A stretch of DNA of 64,000 nucleotides. Source: Piezodorus guildinii. Lineage: Eukaryota > Arthropoda > Insecta > Hemiptera > Pentatomidae. Position numbers and translations under genes: made by a program. The stretch spans positions 168,661,341-168,725,340 of the forward strand of contig CM041293.1 in assembly GCA_023052935.1 (NCBI GenBank), in the 5' to 3' direction. This document shows, in pieces, positions 45,301 through 57,100 of the stretch; within the stretch, counting starts at the first letter, position 1; every line of letters starts with the position of its first letter. A model generated the notes under the pieces. The model was not told the DNA's origin and searched no databases. It saw only the letters and a list, made by a program, of their open reading frames with translations.

Positions 45301-47484
45301 ACAAAATATTATTTAATTAATGCAATTTAATAATTTCATGGTATTCTTGTGACTTCCCATCATGCCATTGGACCACTGATTTTATGTATTAATAAATAGT
45401 TGAATTAATTTAGTTTGTGATTTTGATTATTTTTTATTTTATACTTTTCACACATGTTGGTTCATTTTTTATATTTTTAAAAATATTCAATTACCCAAAA
45501 AAACGCTTCTCATTGAGAGTCTCTAACTTTATGATTATTGTTATCAATTTTCTTTTTCAAGAACATTGAAACATTTGATATTTCAATAAAATGTGTGTAT
45601 TAATGTCACCAAAAGTGGAATATATTTCATATTACATTACTAATTTGTTTTCTTTTAATGTTGTAGCACTCATGATTCACTGAGTAATATTATACAATTT
45701 GAAGAAATAAAAGTATTCTTTAATCAAATGACATCTCATATTAATAATGTGTATGGTATTGATGTATCACAGCTGAGTATTAACAGTTTTTTATTGAAAG
45801 GTGTTCGTCTTCAATTTCACGACCAGGTTGGTATTTCATTTTTTTTTTTTTTTTTTTTTTTTAATAGGTGGGCTGAAGATGACTTTTTAATTACTTTATT
45901 TTCTTCTACTACAAATTACTGAATTGAGGTAAATGATCCAAAGTAAAGCCAAGCTTTGGCTTTTTAAAATCCTGATTGAATGTTAATCTTGTAATGAAAG
46001 AAATGAAGAAGGTGAAATAGATATAAAATGTATTGGGTTGTCACATGAAATGTCCGTTTTCAAGGTAAAGGATTTTTATTAAAAATACGATATGAAAACA
46101 AGATAATTTTATTCAAAGTATTTACTTTCTTTTTCTACACATTTTTCCCAACGTGACACCAACTTTTTTATTCCCGAACTGAAAAACTGAGCTTTGAAGT
46201 GAAACAAAATCTGAAAACGCACTTTTCACTTGATCATCATTTTCAAAAAGTTTTCCTTTGACGAAGTTGTCTAAATTCCTGAACAGCTGGTAATCTGTTG
46301 GAGACAAGTCAGGAGAATATGGTGGGTGCGGAAGAACTTCGTAGCCCAGTTAGTTCATAGCAGGTCTCAAGGCGTTTCAATTGCTGCCGCTCAGTAAGAT
46401 CATGAGGTTCCCATTTATCGAGCTTGTTTACTTTCCCAATACACTTTAAATGTCTGGAAACGGTAGATGCACTTGCATTTAGTTGTGCTGAGGGTCCTTT
46501 AACTGTTTGGTAGGGGTTTCCTTCTACTGTATGTTTGAGGACATCGTTGTCTATTGCAGACGGAGGTCTTCCTCGGGGCAAGTTTTCCAAGTTGGTATCC
46601 CCAGCTGAAAACTTAGGAATCCATTGGCGAATGGTCCGTTCATTAACACTCCCTTTCCCAAACGCCTTGCAAATATTTCTAGCGGCCTCAGCTGCTGAAT
46701 GGCTGAGTTTAAACTCGTACAAAAATATGACTCGAAAATTGCGTGTTTCCATGTTCATATTTGGAGTTATACTAAAAAGTGGGTAATTGATTGGGAAGCT
46801 AATGTTTATAATACATAGGTAGAGGATTAGTAACTGTTTACTTTAAATATGTAAACATTCGGAAGAAAACAACAGAGACCTGCAAAATATTTTATGTATT
46901 TCAGAAACTATAAAAATGGACATTTCATGTGAAACGACCCAATAGTAATGAAATACTAAGATTTACAGTATTTCTGCAATAATATCAACAAATCTCAAAG
47001 GCAATAATATGGAAGTCATTAAAAACTAAACTCTTTTTTAATAATAAAATTATGTTTGAAGTATATATAAAACTGATAATTTATTATAATATAATAATTT
47101 ACTCTCTAGCTTAAAATCACACCTTACAAAGAAAGTGTAAAATTTCGGAAAGCCCATTTAATCTGATTAATTCTAGTAGCTACATATTAGCTTGTTTATA
47201 CATTTAAGATTACTTTATGGTACTGTGGCTAATCAGTGACTGCACTGGTCTAACACACGTTTTAAATGTTTTATCCTACTATTTATTTCATTAATTATCA
47301 TACTTAAATATTTAGGACCAATTTATGTATTATATGTATATTTTTTTATATTTAAAACAATTTATATAGTTATATAATTTCTATTAAGATATTTTGTGAA
47401 TAGTTTCAGATAAATGTTGCTAAACCTGAATTGATCTTCCTTCTACTTAGTTTTGTTGTTTCTGATTGTCTTATTCACGATTAA
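41153..47484 (+). CDS. CENPL: CENPL, centromere protein L (CCAN subunit)
   Basis: Exons 41153-41470, 41573-41786 (acceptor at 41566 also possible), 43816-43948, 45667-45826 and 47410-47484 (stop TAA 47482-47484) join in frame with consensus borders. CENP-L pairs with CENP-N in the constitutive centromere-associated network. Family resemblance is clear from exon 2 on: a WPLLLV strand, IQQTFKCNLRPIQLSEPDIL matching the FQKTFDCxFSPL block, EIDIYFNEDVLSALWD matching the ISFxIHPEDAKALWDS block, and THDSLSNIIQFEEIKVFF. A hydrophobic C-terminal helix follows (KPELIFLLLSF). The first exon is weakly conserved; I keep it as one exon because the frame is open throughout. AATAAA signals lie at 47650 and 47706. 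The last three exons are present a second time at 49650-53317, so the true 3' end used is uncertain. The introns contain mariner remnants and an unknown ORF. Confidence 0.8.
41939..42229 (+). other. Unidentified 96-codon open frame in CENPL intron
   Basis: It starts at ATG 41939 and contains YGFSPLCSSGASQAVLD and ESYQNVISKTLAPPG. It is less AT-rich than its surroundings, which suggests derived coding or transposon sequence, but I recognise no family. Its 3' end overlaps a 93-base unit repeated at 42594-42686. Confidence 0.3.
42193..42686 (+). repeat. Pair of 93-bp direct repeats (42193-42285 and 42594-42686)
   Basis: Both units start GAGTCAACTTTCTTGGCTTT and end GAAGACAAGT, with a handful of mismatches. 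The left breakpoint of the large duplication (42671) lies inside the second unit. Confidence 0.8.
42319..42391. repeat. (TA)n microsatellite with adjoining (AC)n
   Basis: A run of TA dinucleotides followed by CACACACACA. It produces spurious Ile-Tyr open frames on both strands. Confidence 0.9.
43145..43400. repeat. GC-richer repeat-like island in the CENPL intron
   Basis: This short island has one shared block, CCAGGGAAGAATTCAGCAGC on the minus strand, that resembles 62040-62065. A 74-codon minus frame is rich in Arg and Lys and shows no known domain. It may be part of an unnamed SINE-like repeat. It is duplicated at 48979-49234. Confidence 0.35.
44215..44824 (-). mobile_element. Truncated mariner, related to the 19486-20641 element
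   Basis: Minus-strand words MWLRSGDFNLEDQP, PRITVCKIAAELRACKSTL, SLYQHQPKNILGVFWKN and CNTKGWLTSKKGDAQYL match the N-terminal and middle parts of the mariner at 19486-20641. The 3' half with the last catalytic residue and both terminal repeats are missing. The right edge ends at a perfect hairpin (44827-44878). Confidence 0.8.
44827..44878. repeat. Perfect 22-bp inverted repeat hairpin
   Basis: AATACTTTATTAAAATGAGA plus TA at 44827-44848 pairs exactly with its complement at 44857-44878 around an 8-base loop. It sits precisely where the mariner homology ends. It is copied at about 50661-50712. Confidence 0.85.
46033..46942 (-). mobile_element. mariner (second type), internally deleted
   Basis: Terminal repeats TTGGGTTGTCACATGAAATG at left and the complement of TTGGGTCGTTTCACATGAAA at right are flanked by TA at both ends. 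The minus strand encodes the paired helix-turn-helix N-terminus at 46309-46758 (ETRNFRVIFLYEFKLSHSAA, RTIRQWIPKFSAGDTNLENL, ASTVSRHLKCIGKV) and the C-terminus at 46122-46307 (MSPTDYQLFRNLDNFVKGKL). The central catalytic region is missing, and a frame break lies near 46310. At 910 bp it is short of the ~1.3 kb of an intact mariner. Confidence 0.9.
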
Positions 47485-48361
47485 ATCAACACTTATGTAC
47501 AGTGTTTTATATTTGTTATTAAATTTGTAAAGTTTTGTATAAATATGTTCGGTGAAATTTACCGTCTTCTTCAAATATTAATGGTTCATGTGTTTTATAA
47601 ATTATATAATAGCCGATATGAAGTATTAAAACTATGTAAACTTCATGTAAATAAAAAATATTAATTTGATTTATCAATGCATAACATTTGTTGTACTTTT
47701 ATAAAAATAAACATTTTTACTAATAATTTTTATTTTTTCTATATCCCTTAGAATATAATTAATAAATTTGCTTAACTAAATTTAAGCTTTATTATTACAA
47801 GAGCGTTGAAACTATTATTTAAGTTATTGTGTATGATAAAAATATTCTAGATGTGAAAAATGTACTGTTATCAGTTTATATTTATATGATCACATTTACA
47901 TCATCTAAGTTTAGTTATTTCTACAATCATCTTACCTTGTCACATGTTTGAAAATTGTCATTTGAATAGCATCTAATTTTAGCATTTTATGAAAAGTATT
48001 TATGTAATTTTTCTTCAGTTAGAATAGAATCAAAGTGACTCTTATTCATAACATGAAACCACTTATTTCATGGAAGAGACACTCGCCATTGGCCACTCCT
48101 GTTTTGAGAATATTATCAGCTCATTCATTTCCTTCTTCAGAATAATTGAACACAATATCTAATTTACAGCCTTCTCCCATTTGAAAATTTATTACCAACA
48201 CTATATTAAATTAAGGAATTATTTGAAAGGTGCTAATTTACATTTCTACAACTAATGTATAACTATCTTTGACTACGCTTTGAAACATCTTGGTCAGATA
48301 AATTGAAATTTTACAAAAAAAATCAGTTTTTCAGAAATTGAAATGCTCCATTGTGGTTTTT

Positions 48362-48506
48362 TTTTTGGAAATTTTTAGATCATACTCTCTCTAGTAGCTT
48401 TATTTCAACATATTTTTCGATATTGGAATGCATTTAGACATATTATTAATACATATTGTTAAATTTAAATACATCACAAGATGTTTATACCTTTATGTAT
48501 GAAGGT
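48362..48506. other. Duplication junction filler
   Basis: Between the two copies lie five T, then 121 bases (48367-48487) identical to 37901-38021 in the same orientation, then 19 bases of unassigned sequence (48488-48506). No gene is present. Confidence 0.9.
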
Positions 48507-50048
48507 GTTCATGAAGACAAGTTCAATACTATTCTTAAGAGCAAAGCAACATGTGGTGGAGCCTGTATGATTTTCTTCTGACTATTTAGACTTTAGATAA
48601 CTGAAATGTGATGATATACCCTGATGTCCAAGTTAACTTACGAGTTTTAAACCTACTCAATGTTCTGGTTGAATTAAAGCTGTAACTGTAGATTGCACTA
48701 TTTTCTGTTTAGACGTACTACGTATTTGGGCTGCCACTTTTCTAAGACAGTGGTTGATCCGTAACTGTATAAATTAATATGTTTTAGGTATGTATTTACT
48801 GTATTATATAGAACTATTGGATTTCCTTTCCAAAGGTATCGTGTTTATCAATTTATTGTTGGGATCAGATGTCATAAAAGAAAATAAAGTAATTAAATTA
48901 AATTACATATTTATTTATAAAATTACACATATTTACTATTTTTGAGAATATTGAGGTTTTTTACTGTTTGCTACATAATATTACATGAAAGTGTACATAG
49001 CTGCTGAATTCTTCCCTGGCTCGACCCCGGCTTCTTTTCTTTGTGGCTGCTATTCTGCCTCTTATTGTGCCCAGGCTAGGACACCTCTTTCTTTTTTCTA
49101 CCCGGTCCCTTCTTCTCAGAATTAATATTTTTTGAAAACAGCCATACCTACCAATTTCTCCTTGACATGGAAGGCGTGACTGACCTTTAGTACAGAGATA
49201 GTCCAAGAGTGGGGCCAAAAATGCGTATTATAAGAACATTTTCAATTTGATTTTCATATTTTAGCCAGCTTGTACGTTTTTTTTTGGCCACATTAAACAG
49301 GTCGGAATAAAAAATGGCGGCCATCCAAAATGGTCCAAACTCAGGAATTGACATTACAAAGGTAAATATTACCTAAACCAAGTGGGGGAGAGAAGGGAGG
49401 GGAGCTCTTAACTCTGTATTTATCCCCTAACCTTAACCCAAGAACCTCCGCTCTCTCTCCATCCCCCGTATAGCCTTCAAAGGCGAGGTAGGGTGGACAG
49501 AAAAAGAAAGATAATAGCTGCTTTAGGTATAGAATTGATTCTTACTTTTAATGTGTGTACTTAATTAAAATTTATCAGTTATATCTTTAAAAAATGTTTT
49601 TTATTTATTAATACATATAATCTAATCAAAAGTTGTATTAATTTTATAGGTATAAGTGTAAATGAAACTCTGAAAAGAAATCTTAACTGTGGTATGAGCA
49701 TAACGTGCAAACTCCCAACAAAGAATGCTGCAGAAATTGATATATATTTTAATGAAGATGTATTATCAGCATTGTGGGATAGGTAATGTACACGCAATAT
49801 ACTGATGGTTTATATATACTAGGTGTTTAAATATGAAACTGGAAGTTGCCCATAGAAGGTCTTAGTTGTCAAAGTTACTTTAAATGATATGATTGGTAGT
49901 ATTTATGTTTTTTGGTCAGCTGAAAAATCCAAAGGTGCATTTTCAGGAGAGTACAGCGGGTGGGGCAAAACCTCCCATCTGAAGCTTAATAATTTTTGCA
50001 GAGTCCTTAAAGACCCATGGGACCTAGCATTTTCCTGATGGATTAGCA

Positions 50049-50658
50049 CTCCTTTCTGATTTGCCAACTCTGGCCCGATCTAACTGGGCCCAGTAAAAGT
50101 CCGTATTTGTAGTTTGTTTTTGTGGAAGGAGCTCAAAATGTAGGCCCCTTCCAATCCTACCAAATACTGAGCATCACCTTTCTTGGATGTAAGCCAGCCT
50201 TTGGTGTTACAAGCGGCGTTTTTCCAGAAAACCCCTAAGATGTTTTTTGGCTGGTGTTGATATAGAGATTCCATTTTTCGTCACCAGTAACAACTCGTTT
50301 CAACAATGGATCCTCCACATTTTTTTTCAGCAGCAAATCACAACATGAAATCTTTTAATAAGGTTCCTTTCACTGAGCTCATGAGGAATCCAAACATCGT
50401 AACGAAAGGCATACCCCCTTCTTTAGATGTTCAAAAAGGGTTGATTTGCAAGCTCTTAACTCCGCAGCTATCTTACAGACAGTAATTCGTGGATTGTTTG
50501 TGATGACCATCATAATATTCTTGATGGCAAGAGTTGAACACCGGCCAACCTGGGGTTGGTCTTCCAAATTGAAATCTCCTGATCTAAGCCACAAAAACCA
50601 CTTCTGAACCGTGTTATCAGCAATTGAATTGCTGCCATACAGAACACAAATCTTTCTT
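50049..50658 (-). mobile_element. Truncated mariner, duplicated copy
   Basis: The same element as 44215-44824, carried along by the segmental duplication, with the same truncation and adjoining hairpin. Confidence 0.8.
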
Positions 50659-51864
50659 GCAATACTTTATTAAAATGAGATAATAGACTATATCTCATTT
50701 TAATAAAGTATTAAAGAGTCTGATTATCTTGTCGAATAGTTGTTTAACATCCACCCACTAAAACTTCTCAAAGTGTGAATCTTTTAGGTAGGCCAGGACT
50801 AATGCAATGCAGAAATATTTGTCAGAGAACATTAGTGTATTCCTTTGATATGAGATTGGTTTTTTTAAATAAATCTCATTTTCAACTGCCCCTAGTCTTT
50901 TTTCTTTGTTCCAATGCATTGTCGCGAGTGTAGATAATTCCAGTTATGAGGGAAATCTTTTATAATTGTTATCCAAAGTAATTATAGACTTCTGTTTGAA
51001 TGATACAATTTTAATGTATGGTCACTACTTCACAAATGAATTTCTCTTGTTTCTTGTCTTGATTAGAGGATTTGAGATTGTCGCACAAACTGTGGAAAAT
51101 AAAGATTAATTTTCTCTTAACTTTGATATGAAAAACAAAATATTATTTAATTAATGCAATTTAATAATTTCATGGTATTCTTGTGACTTCCCATCATGCC
51201 ATTGGACCACTGATTTTATGTATTAATAAATAGTTGAATTAATTTAGTTTGTGATTTTGATTATTTTTTATTTTATACTTTTCACACATGTTGGTTCATT
51301 TTTTATATTTTTAAAAATATTCAATTACCCAAAAAAAACGCTTCTCATTGAGAGTCTCTAACTTTATGATTATTGTTATCAATTTTCTTTTTCAAGAACA
51401 TTGAAACATTTGATATTTCAATAAAATGTGTGTATTAATGTCACCAAAAGTGGAATATATTTCATATTACATTACTAATTTGTTTTCTTTTAATGTTGTA
51501 GCACTCATGATTCACTGAGTAATATTATACAATTTGAAGAAATAAAAGTATTCTTTAATCAAATGACATCTCATATTAATAATGTGTATGGTATTGATGT
51601 ATCACAGCTGAGTATTAACAGTTTTTTATTGAAAGGTGTTCGTCTTCAATTTCACGACCAGGTTGGTATTTCATTTTTTTTTTTTTTTTTTTTTAATAGG
51701 TGGGCTGAAGATGACTTTTTAATTACTTTATTTTCTTCTACTACAAATTACTGAATTGAGGTAAATGATCCAAAGTAAAGCCAAGCTTTGGCTTTTTAAA
51801 ATCCTGATTGAATGTTAATCTTGTAATGAAAGAAATGAAGAAGGTGAAATAGATATAAAATGTA

Positions 51865-52774
51865 TTGGGTTGTCACATGAAATGTCCGTTTTCAAGGTAA
51901 AGGATTTTTATTAAAAATACGATATGAAAACAAGATAATTTTATTCAAAGTATTTACTTTCTTTTTCTACACATTTTTCCCAACGTGACACCAACTTTTT
52001 TATTCCCGAACTGAAAAACTGAGCTTTGAAGTGAAACAAAATCTGAAAACGCACTTTTCACTTGATCATCATTTTCAAAAAGTTTTCCTTTGACGAAGTT
52101 GTCTAAATTCCTGAACAGCTGGTAATCTGTTGGAGACAAGTCAGGAGAATATGGTGGGTGCGGAAGAACTTCGTAGCCCAGTTAGTTCATAGCAGGTCTC
52201 AAGGCGTTTCAATTGCTGCCGCTCAGTAAGATCATGAGGTTCCCATTTATCGAGCTTGTTTACTTTCCCAATACACTTTAAATGTCTGGAAACGGTAGAT
52301 GCACTTGCATTTAGTTGTGCTGAGGGTCCTTTAACTGTTTGGTAGGGGTTTCCTTCTACTGTATGTTTGAGGACATCGTTGTCTATTGCAGACGGAGGTC
52401 TTCCTCGGGGCAAGTTTTCCAAGTTGGTATCCCCAGCTGAAAACTTAGGAATCCATTGGCGAATGGTCCGTTCATTAACACTCCCTTTCCCAAACGCCTT
52501 GCAAATATTTCTAGCGGCCTCAGCTGCTGAATGGCTGAGTTTAAACTCGTACAAAAATATGACTCGAAAATTGCGTGTTTCCATGTTCATATTTGGAGTT
52601 ATACTAAAAAGTGGGTAATTGATTGGGAAGCTAATGTTTATAATACATAGGTAGAGGATTAGTAACTGTTTACTTTAAATATGTAAACATTCGGAAGAAA
52701 ACAACAGAGACCTGCAAAATATTTTATGTATTTCAGAAACTATAAAAATGGACATTTCATGTGAAACGACCCAA
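51865..52774 (-). mobile_element. Deleted mariner (second type), duplicated copy
   Basis: The same 910-bp element as 46033-46942 with the same TA flanks and frames. It arose by the segmental duplication and not by transposition. Confidence 0.9.
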
Positions 52775-54163
52775 TAGTAATGAAATACTAAGATTTACAG
52801 TATTTCTGCAATAATATCAACAAATCTCAAAGGCAATAATATGGAAGTCATTAAAAACTAAACTCTTTTTTAATAATAAAATTATGTTTGAAGTATATAT
52901 AAAAACTGATAATTTATTATAATATAATAATTTACTCTCTAGCTTAAAATCACACCTTACAAAGAAAGTGTAAAATTTCGGAAAGCCCATTTAATCTGAT
53001 TAATTCTAGTAGCTACATATTAGCTTGTTTATACATTTAAGATTACTTTATGGTACTGTGGCTAATCAGTGACTGCACTGGTCTAACACACGTTTTAAAT
53101 GTTTTATCCTACTATTTAGTTCATTAATTATCATACTTAAATATTTAGGACCAATTTATGTATTATATGTATATTTTTTTATATTTAAAACAATTTATAT
53201 AGTTATATAATTTCTATTAAGATATTTTGTGAATAGTTTCAGATAAATGTTGCTAAACCTGAATTGATCTTCCTTCTACTTAGTTTTGTTGTTTCTGATT
53301 GTCTTATTCACGATTAAATCAACACTTATGTACAGTGTTTTATATTTGTTATTAAATTTGTAAAGTTTTGTATAAATATGTTCGGTGAAATTTACCGTCT
53401 TCTTCAAATATTAATGGTTCATGTGTTTTATAAATTATATAATAGCCGATATGAAGTATTAAAACTATGTAAACTTCATGTAAATAAAAAATATTAATTT
53501 GATTTATCAATGCATAACATTTGTTGTACTTTTATAAAAATAAACATTTTTACTAATAATTTTTATTTTTTCTATATCCCTTAGAATATAATTAATAAAT
53601 TTGCTTAACTAAATTTAAGCTTTATTATTACAAGAGCGTTGAAACTATTATTTAAGTTATTGTGTATGATAAAAATATTCTAGATGTGAAAAATGTACTG
53701 TTATCAGTTTATATTTATATGATCACATTTACATCATCTAAGTTTAGTTATTTCTACAATCATCTTACCTTGTCACATGTTTGAAAATTGTCATTTGAAT
53801 AGCATCTAATTTTAGCATTTTATGAAAAGTATTTATGTAATTTTTCTTCAGTTAGAATAGAATCAAAGTGACTCTTATTCATAACATGAAACCACTTATT
53901 TCATGGAAGAGACACTCGCCATTGGCCACTCCTGTTTTGAGAATATTATCAGCTCATTCATTTCCTTCTTCAGAATAATTGAACACAATATCTAATTTAC
54001 AGCCTTCTCCCATTTGAAAATTTATTACCAACACTATATTAAATTAAGGAATTATTTGAAAGGTGCTAATTTACATTTCTACAACTAATGTATAACTATC
54101 TTTGACTACGCTTTGAAACATCTTGGTCAGATAAATTGAAATTTTACAAAAAAAATCAGTTTT

Positions 54164-57100
54164 TCAGAAATTGAAATGCTCCATTGTGGTTTTTGTAGCC
54201 TGACATGCTTTTTCTACAGAAAGTGGCTGGTCTGTAAAAAACAATATAAAAAAATGAAAAAGAAACAGGACACCAAAAAAGCTAAAGATAAATAGAAGAT
54301 TTATTGTCTTACTGAAGGATAGCCATTCACTTTCTCCGCAGTTTTCTCTTGCAGACATAATTGCATTTTTTAAGGCATGTACAGCACTTAAAGCAAGACA
54401 TACTGGAGGTTCGCCAGTTGCTACAATGTCAACATTCAAATATTAAAAAAAAATTTACATAATTATGTGGTGGCATAAGACAATTCCATGCTCCAGCTTG
54501 GAAAGTTGCAAAGATTAGCATGCCTTATGATAACTGGAGCTATGAATAGTACTCCGACTGCTGCAATAGAAGTTCTACTGAACCTAACATCGATGCTCAG
54601 AAAAACTCAAGCACTTAGCACAATCTATAGGCTCTCTAAGTTAGGAACAAGATCTAACTCCCAGTATCGTGATAACTTGTTCAGAAGGATTGATGGAGAT
54701 TCGGTGTTTGCCACGCACTCTGATCTTCAGGCAAAGAAATATATGGACACACTTTATTGTGTAGGGATTAATAAGACTGACTCACACAGACCATGTAATG
54801 GAGTCAATTGTTACACAGACGGATCGCTGACGAAATTAGGCTCAGAGGCTGGAATATGGAGAATGGAAAAATCCAGGGAAGGGATATTCATCTCTATAGG
54901 TAAACATACTTCAATCTTTCAGACTGAAGTAATGGCGATAAAAATATGTGCTCCAGCCCTAATTTCAGAAGGGATGATAGACAGGCTTATACCTTATCCA
55001 TACTAGTCAAGCTGCTATCGGAGCCTTGGGTAGCTATATAACTCGGTCCAAATTAGCAGAGGAACGTAAAAGAAATCTTAATACACTTTCCCTGCTGAAT
55101 AAAGTTCCGAGTTTATTGGGTGCCTTGTCACTCAGGCATCTTAGGCAATCCGATAGCCTCGCAGGGAGGGGTTCTGCTCATTTACCCTCTACACCTGAAG
55201 CTGTGTGTGGAATAAGCCTCAGCTATGCAAAAGGTTTGATCAAGGCAGCTGCTGGCAATAGATCCAGGCAATATTGAAGGGATACTGGAAACCAGCATCA
55301 CTCTAAGATGTTCTTGGAAGGACCCTTCAAAGAGAGAAGTTGTACACTACTCTCAATGGAGAGGATAACTCTGAGGAGAGTGACAGGACTGTGTACAGGA
55401 CACTGTTAGCTTAACAGGCACCTCCATAATATGGGGTTGGTAGCCTCACCAACTTGCAGATTCGGCAAGAAGGAAGATGAAACTGCATATCATGGGATAT
55501 GCAGTTGTCCAGAGATTGCTAGAATACGGTTTTACCATTTTGGCGTCAACCGTATTATAGATCATAAGTTGTGTGAACTGATTAACTCCTATAGTTTGGT
55601 CAGATTCACCAAGGCAATAGGTATGTATTAACAGGAGAATGGACAGCGCACAACAAGCCTAATAAGAGGCTGCAGTGCATAAGATAAGCTGTGGGGAGGG
55701 TAAGAGGAGAAAAAGAGTTTGTTATAAATATTAGTGGTTTTTCCATACCTTTTGAACGAACAACTCCATGTGGGTTCGGTGCATTCTTTAGCAATGTAAC
55801 TCTAAAATCATTTGGGATATCTTTTGGCCCTGGTACCCAATAATTCTGAAAAGTAAATTTTTTCTTAATGTTAGATTAATAGCTTAAAATCATTTATATA
55901 AAAGAAGTTGGTTGGGGGAACAGTAAATGAAATGAAACACAACAATAAGATGGATTATTTGACTGTGTGCTATTGTTTTAATCTAAATTTTAAGTCTTAT
56001 TTAGGGCTGACTGAACCAAATTTTACTCCCTATGTTCCAAATTTTGATCCTGTTATTCTTAACCAACTACTGTAATTTCTATTGTCAACTATGCTTCCAT
56101 CATTAATCATTTGTGTAATTTGGTAACGATTAAATTTCTCAAGCCTCTTTTTTAAATTTTAATATGGTTTAAAGGTATTTGTTGGTTTGATTAATCCCTA
56201 TCATATTTTTTTTTGCATTTTATTATTATGTTAAGCAGAATATCTATAAGCATCATATGGAAGTAAATGATATTAGGGCAAGAATATTTCTAGATTCGTC
56301 TTAGGTCGATTTTACCAAAAGAATAAAAATAAAAACTTAATCATCTATATACACTCCCTCTCTATAAATATAGTGAGTAAGAGTGTGGAGGAGGTGTGGC
56401 AAATGGTTAGCTCAGTGTAATATTGGAGGAATAGTTCAGTGTGGTGGAGACTCTGTATTGATGTGGGGTGGTATTTGTTACAGTGCACGCACGGACTTCG
56501 TGGCATTTAGCAGGGTGTCAATAAATGGTCAAATTTACATAAACAATGTTTTAGAAGCTATTGTGGTCCTTGTTGTCCCTTTTATGGGTAACAATTTCTC
56601 ATTAATGCATGACAATGCCCATCCTCAATGGACAAATATTGTAAGCAATTACCAGGATGAAGTTGGAATTCGGACACCTTAGTAGTCTGGACCTGAACCC
56701 TATTGAATATATCTAGGATCACCTGGGCTGAGCAGTTAAGACAAAGATTGATGCCCCCATTAATCCTCCAAGAGCTAAGAACAGCCCCTGTGGAAGAGTG
56801 TGAGGGAATTCAGAAATATCGTGTCGATTGCCTGATACAAAGTATGGAAAAAAGGTTGGAAGCTATCATAATGGCAAGAGGAGAAATCAAACCTACTGAG
56901 TCTCCAAGTTAACTGTAAGGCAAGAGGATTTGTTTATTTAATATAAGGAAATATTTCAGAAGAAGGCTGTTTTACTTAAATTGACAAGATTGTTATTTTT
57001 TCACTTAAACTTTTTTTTACCATGCTAACATCTTACTTTCTCCTAGAAATTTATATGTTTTCTATACAACGGATACTACACCTTCAAAGAAAAAATAACA

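Larger units (their letters stand above)
42671..48361 (+). repeat. Tandem segmental duplication, copy 1
   Basis: This ~5.69-kb block matches 48507-54194 nearly base for base. Differences I noticed are mainly homopolymer lengths plus a few substitutions (for example GTGTTCATAG versus GTGTACATAG at 43157/48990). It carries CENPL exons 3-5, a truncated mariner, a deleted mariner and, at its right end, the last ~30 bases of the aldehyde oxidase coding strand cut off at 48361. Confidence 0.9.
49650..53317 (+). pseudogene. CENPL: CENPL exons 3-5, duplicated
   Basis: Exons 49650-49782, 51502-51661 and 53243-53317 repeat 43816-43948, 45667-45826 and 47410-47484 with intact frames, splice sites and stop (TAA 53315-53317). 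No copy of exons 1-2 precedes them. They can only be used if the primary transcript reads through the first terminal exon and splices from exon 2 or an earlier copy. Either set gives the same protein end. I label it a partial duplicate, not a separate gene. Confidence 0.8.
48507..54194 (+). repeat. Tandem segmental duplication, copy 2
   Basis: This is the near-identical copy of 42671-48361, offset by 5832-5836 bases depending on small indels. Its right end continues into the intact aldehyde oxidase gene, so this copy's right edge, and copy 1's left edge, are the original flanks. Confidence 0.9.

Noticed and set aside
46535..46786. Plus-strand 83-codon frame, present also at 52367
   Set aside because: Antisense of the mariner N-terminal region; repeated only because the block is duplicated.
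49650..53317. A second complete CENPL gene
   Set aside because: Only exons 3-5 are present; no second copy of exons 1-2 or promoter.
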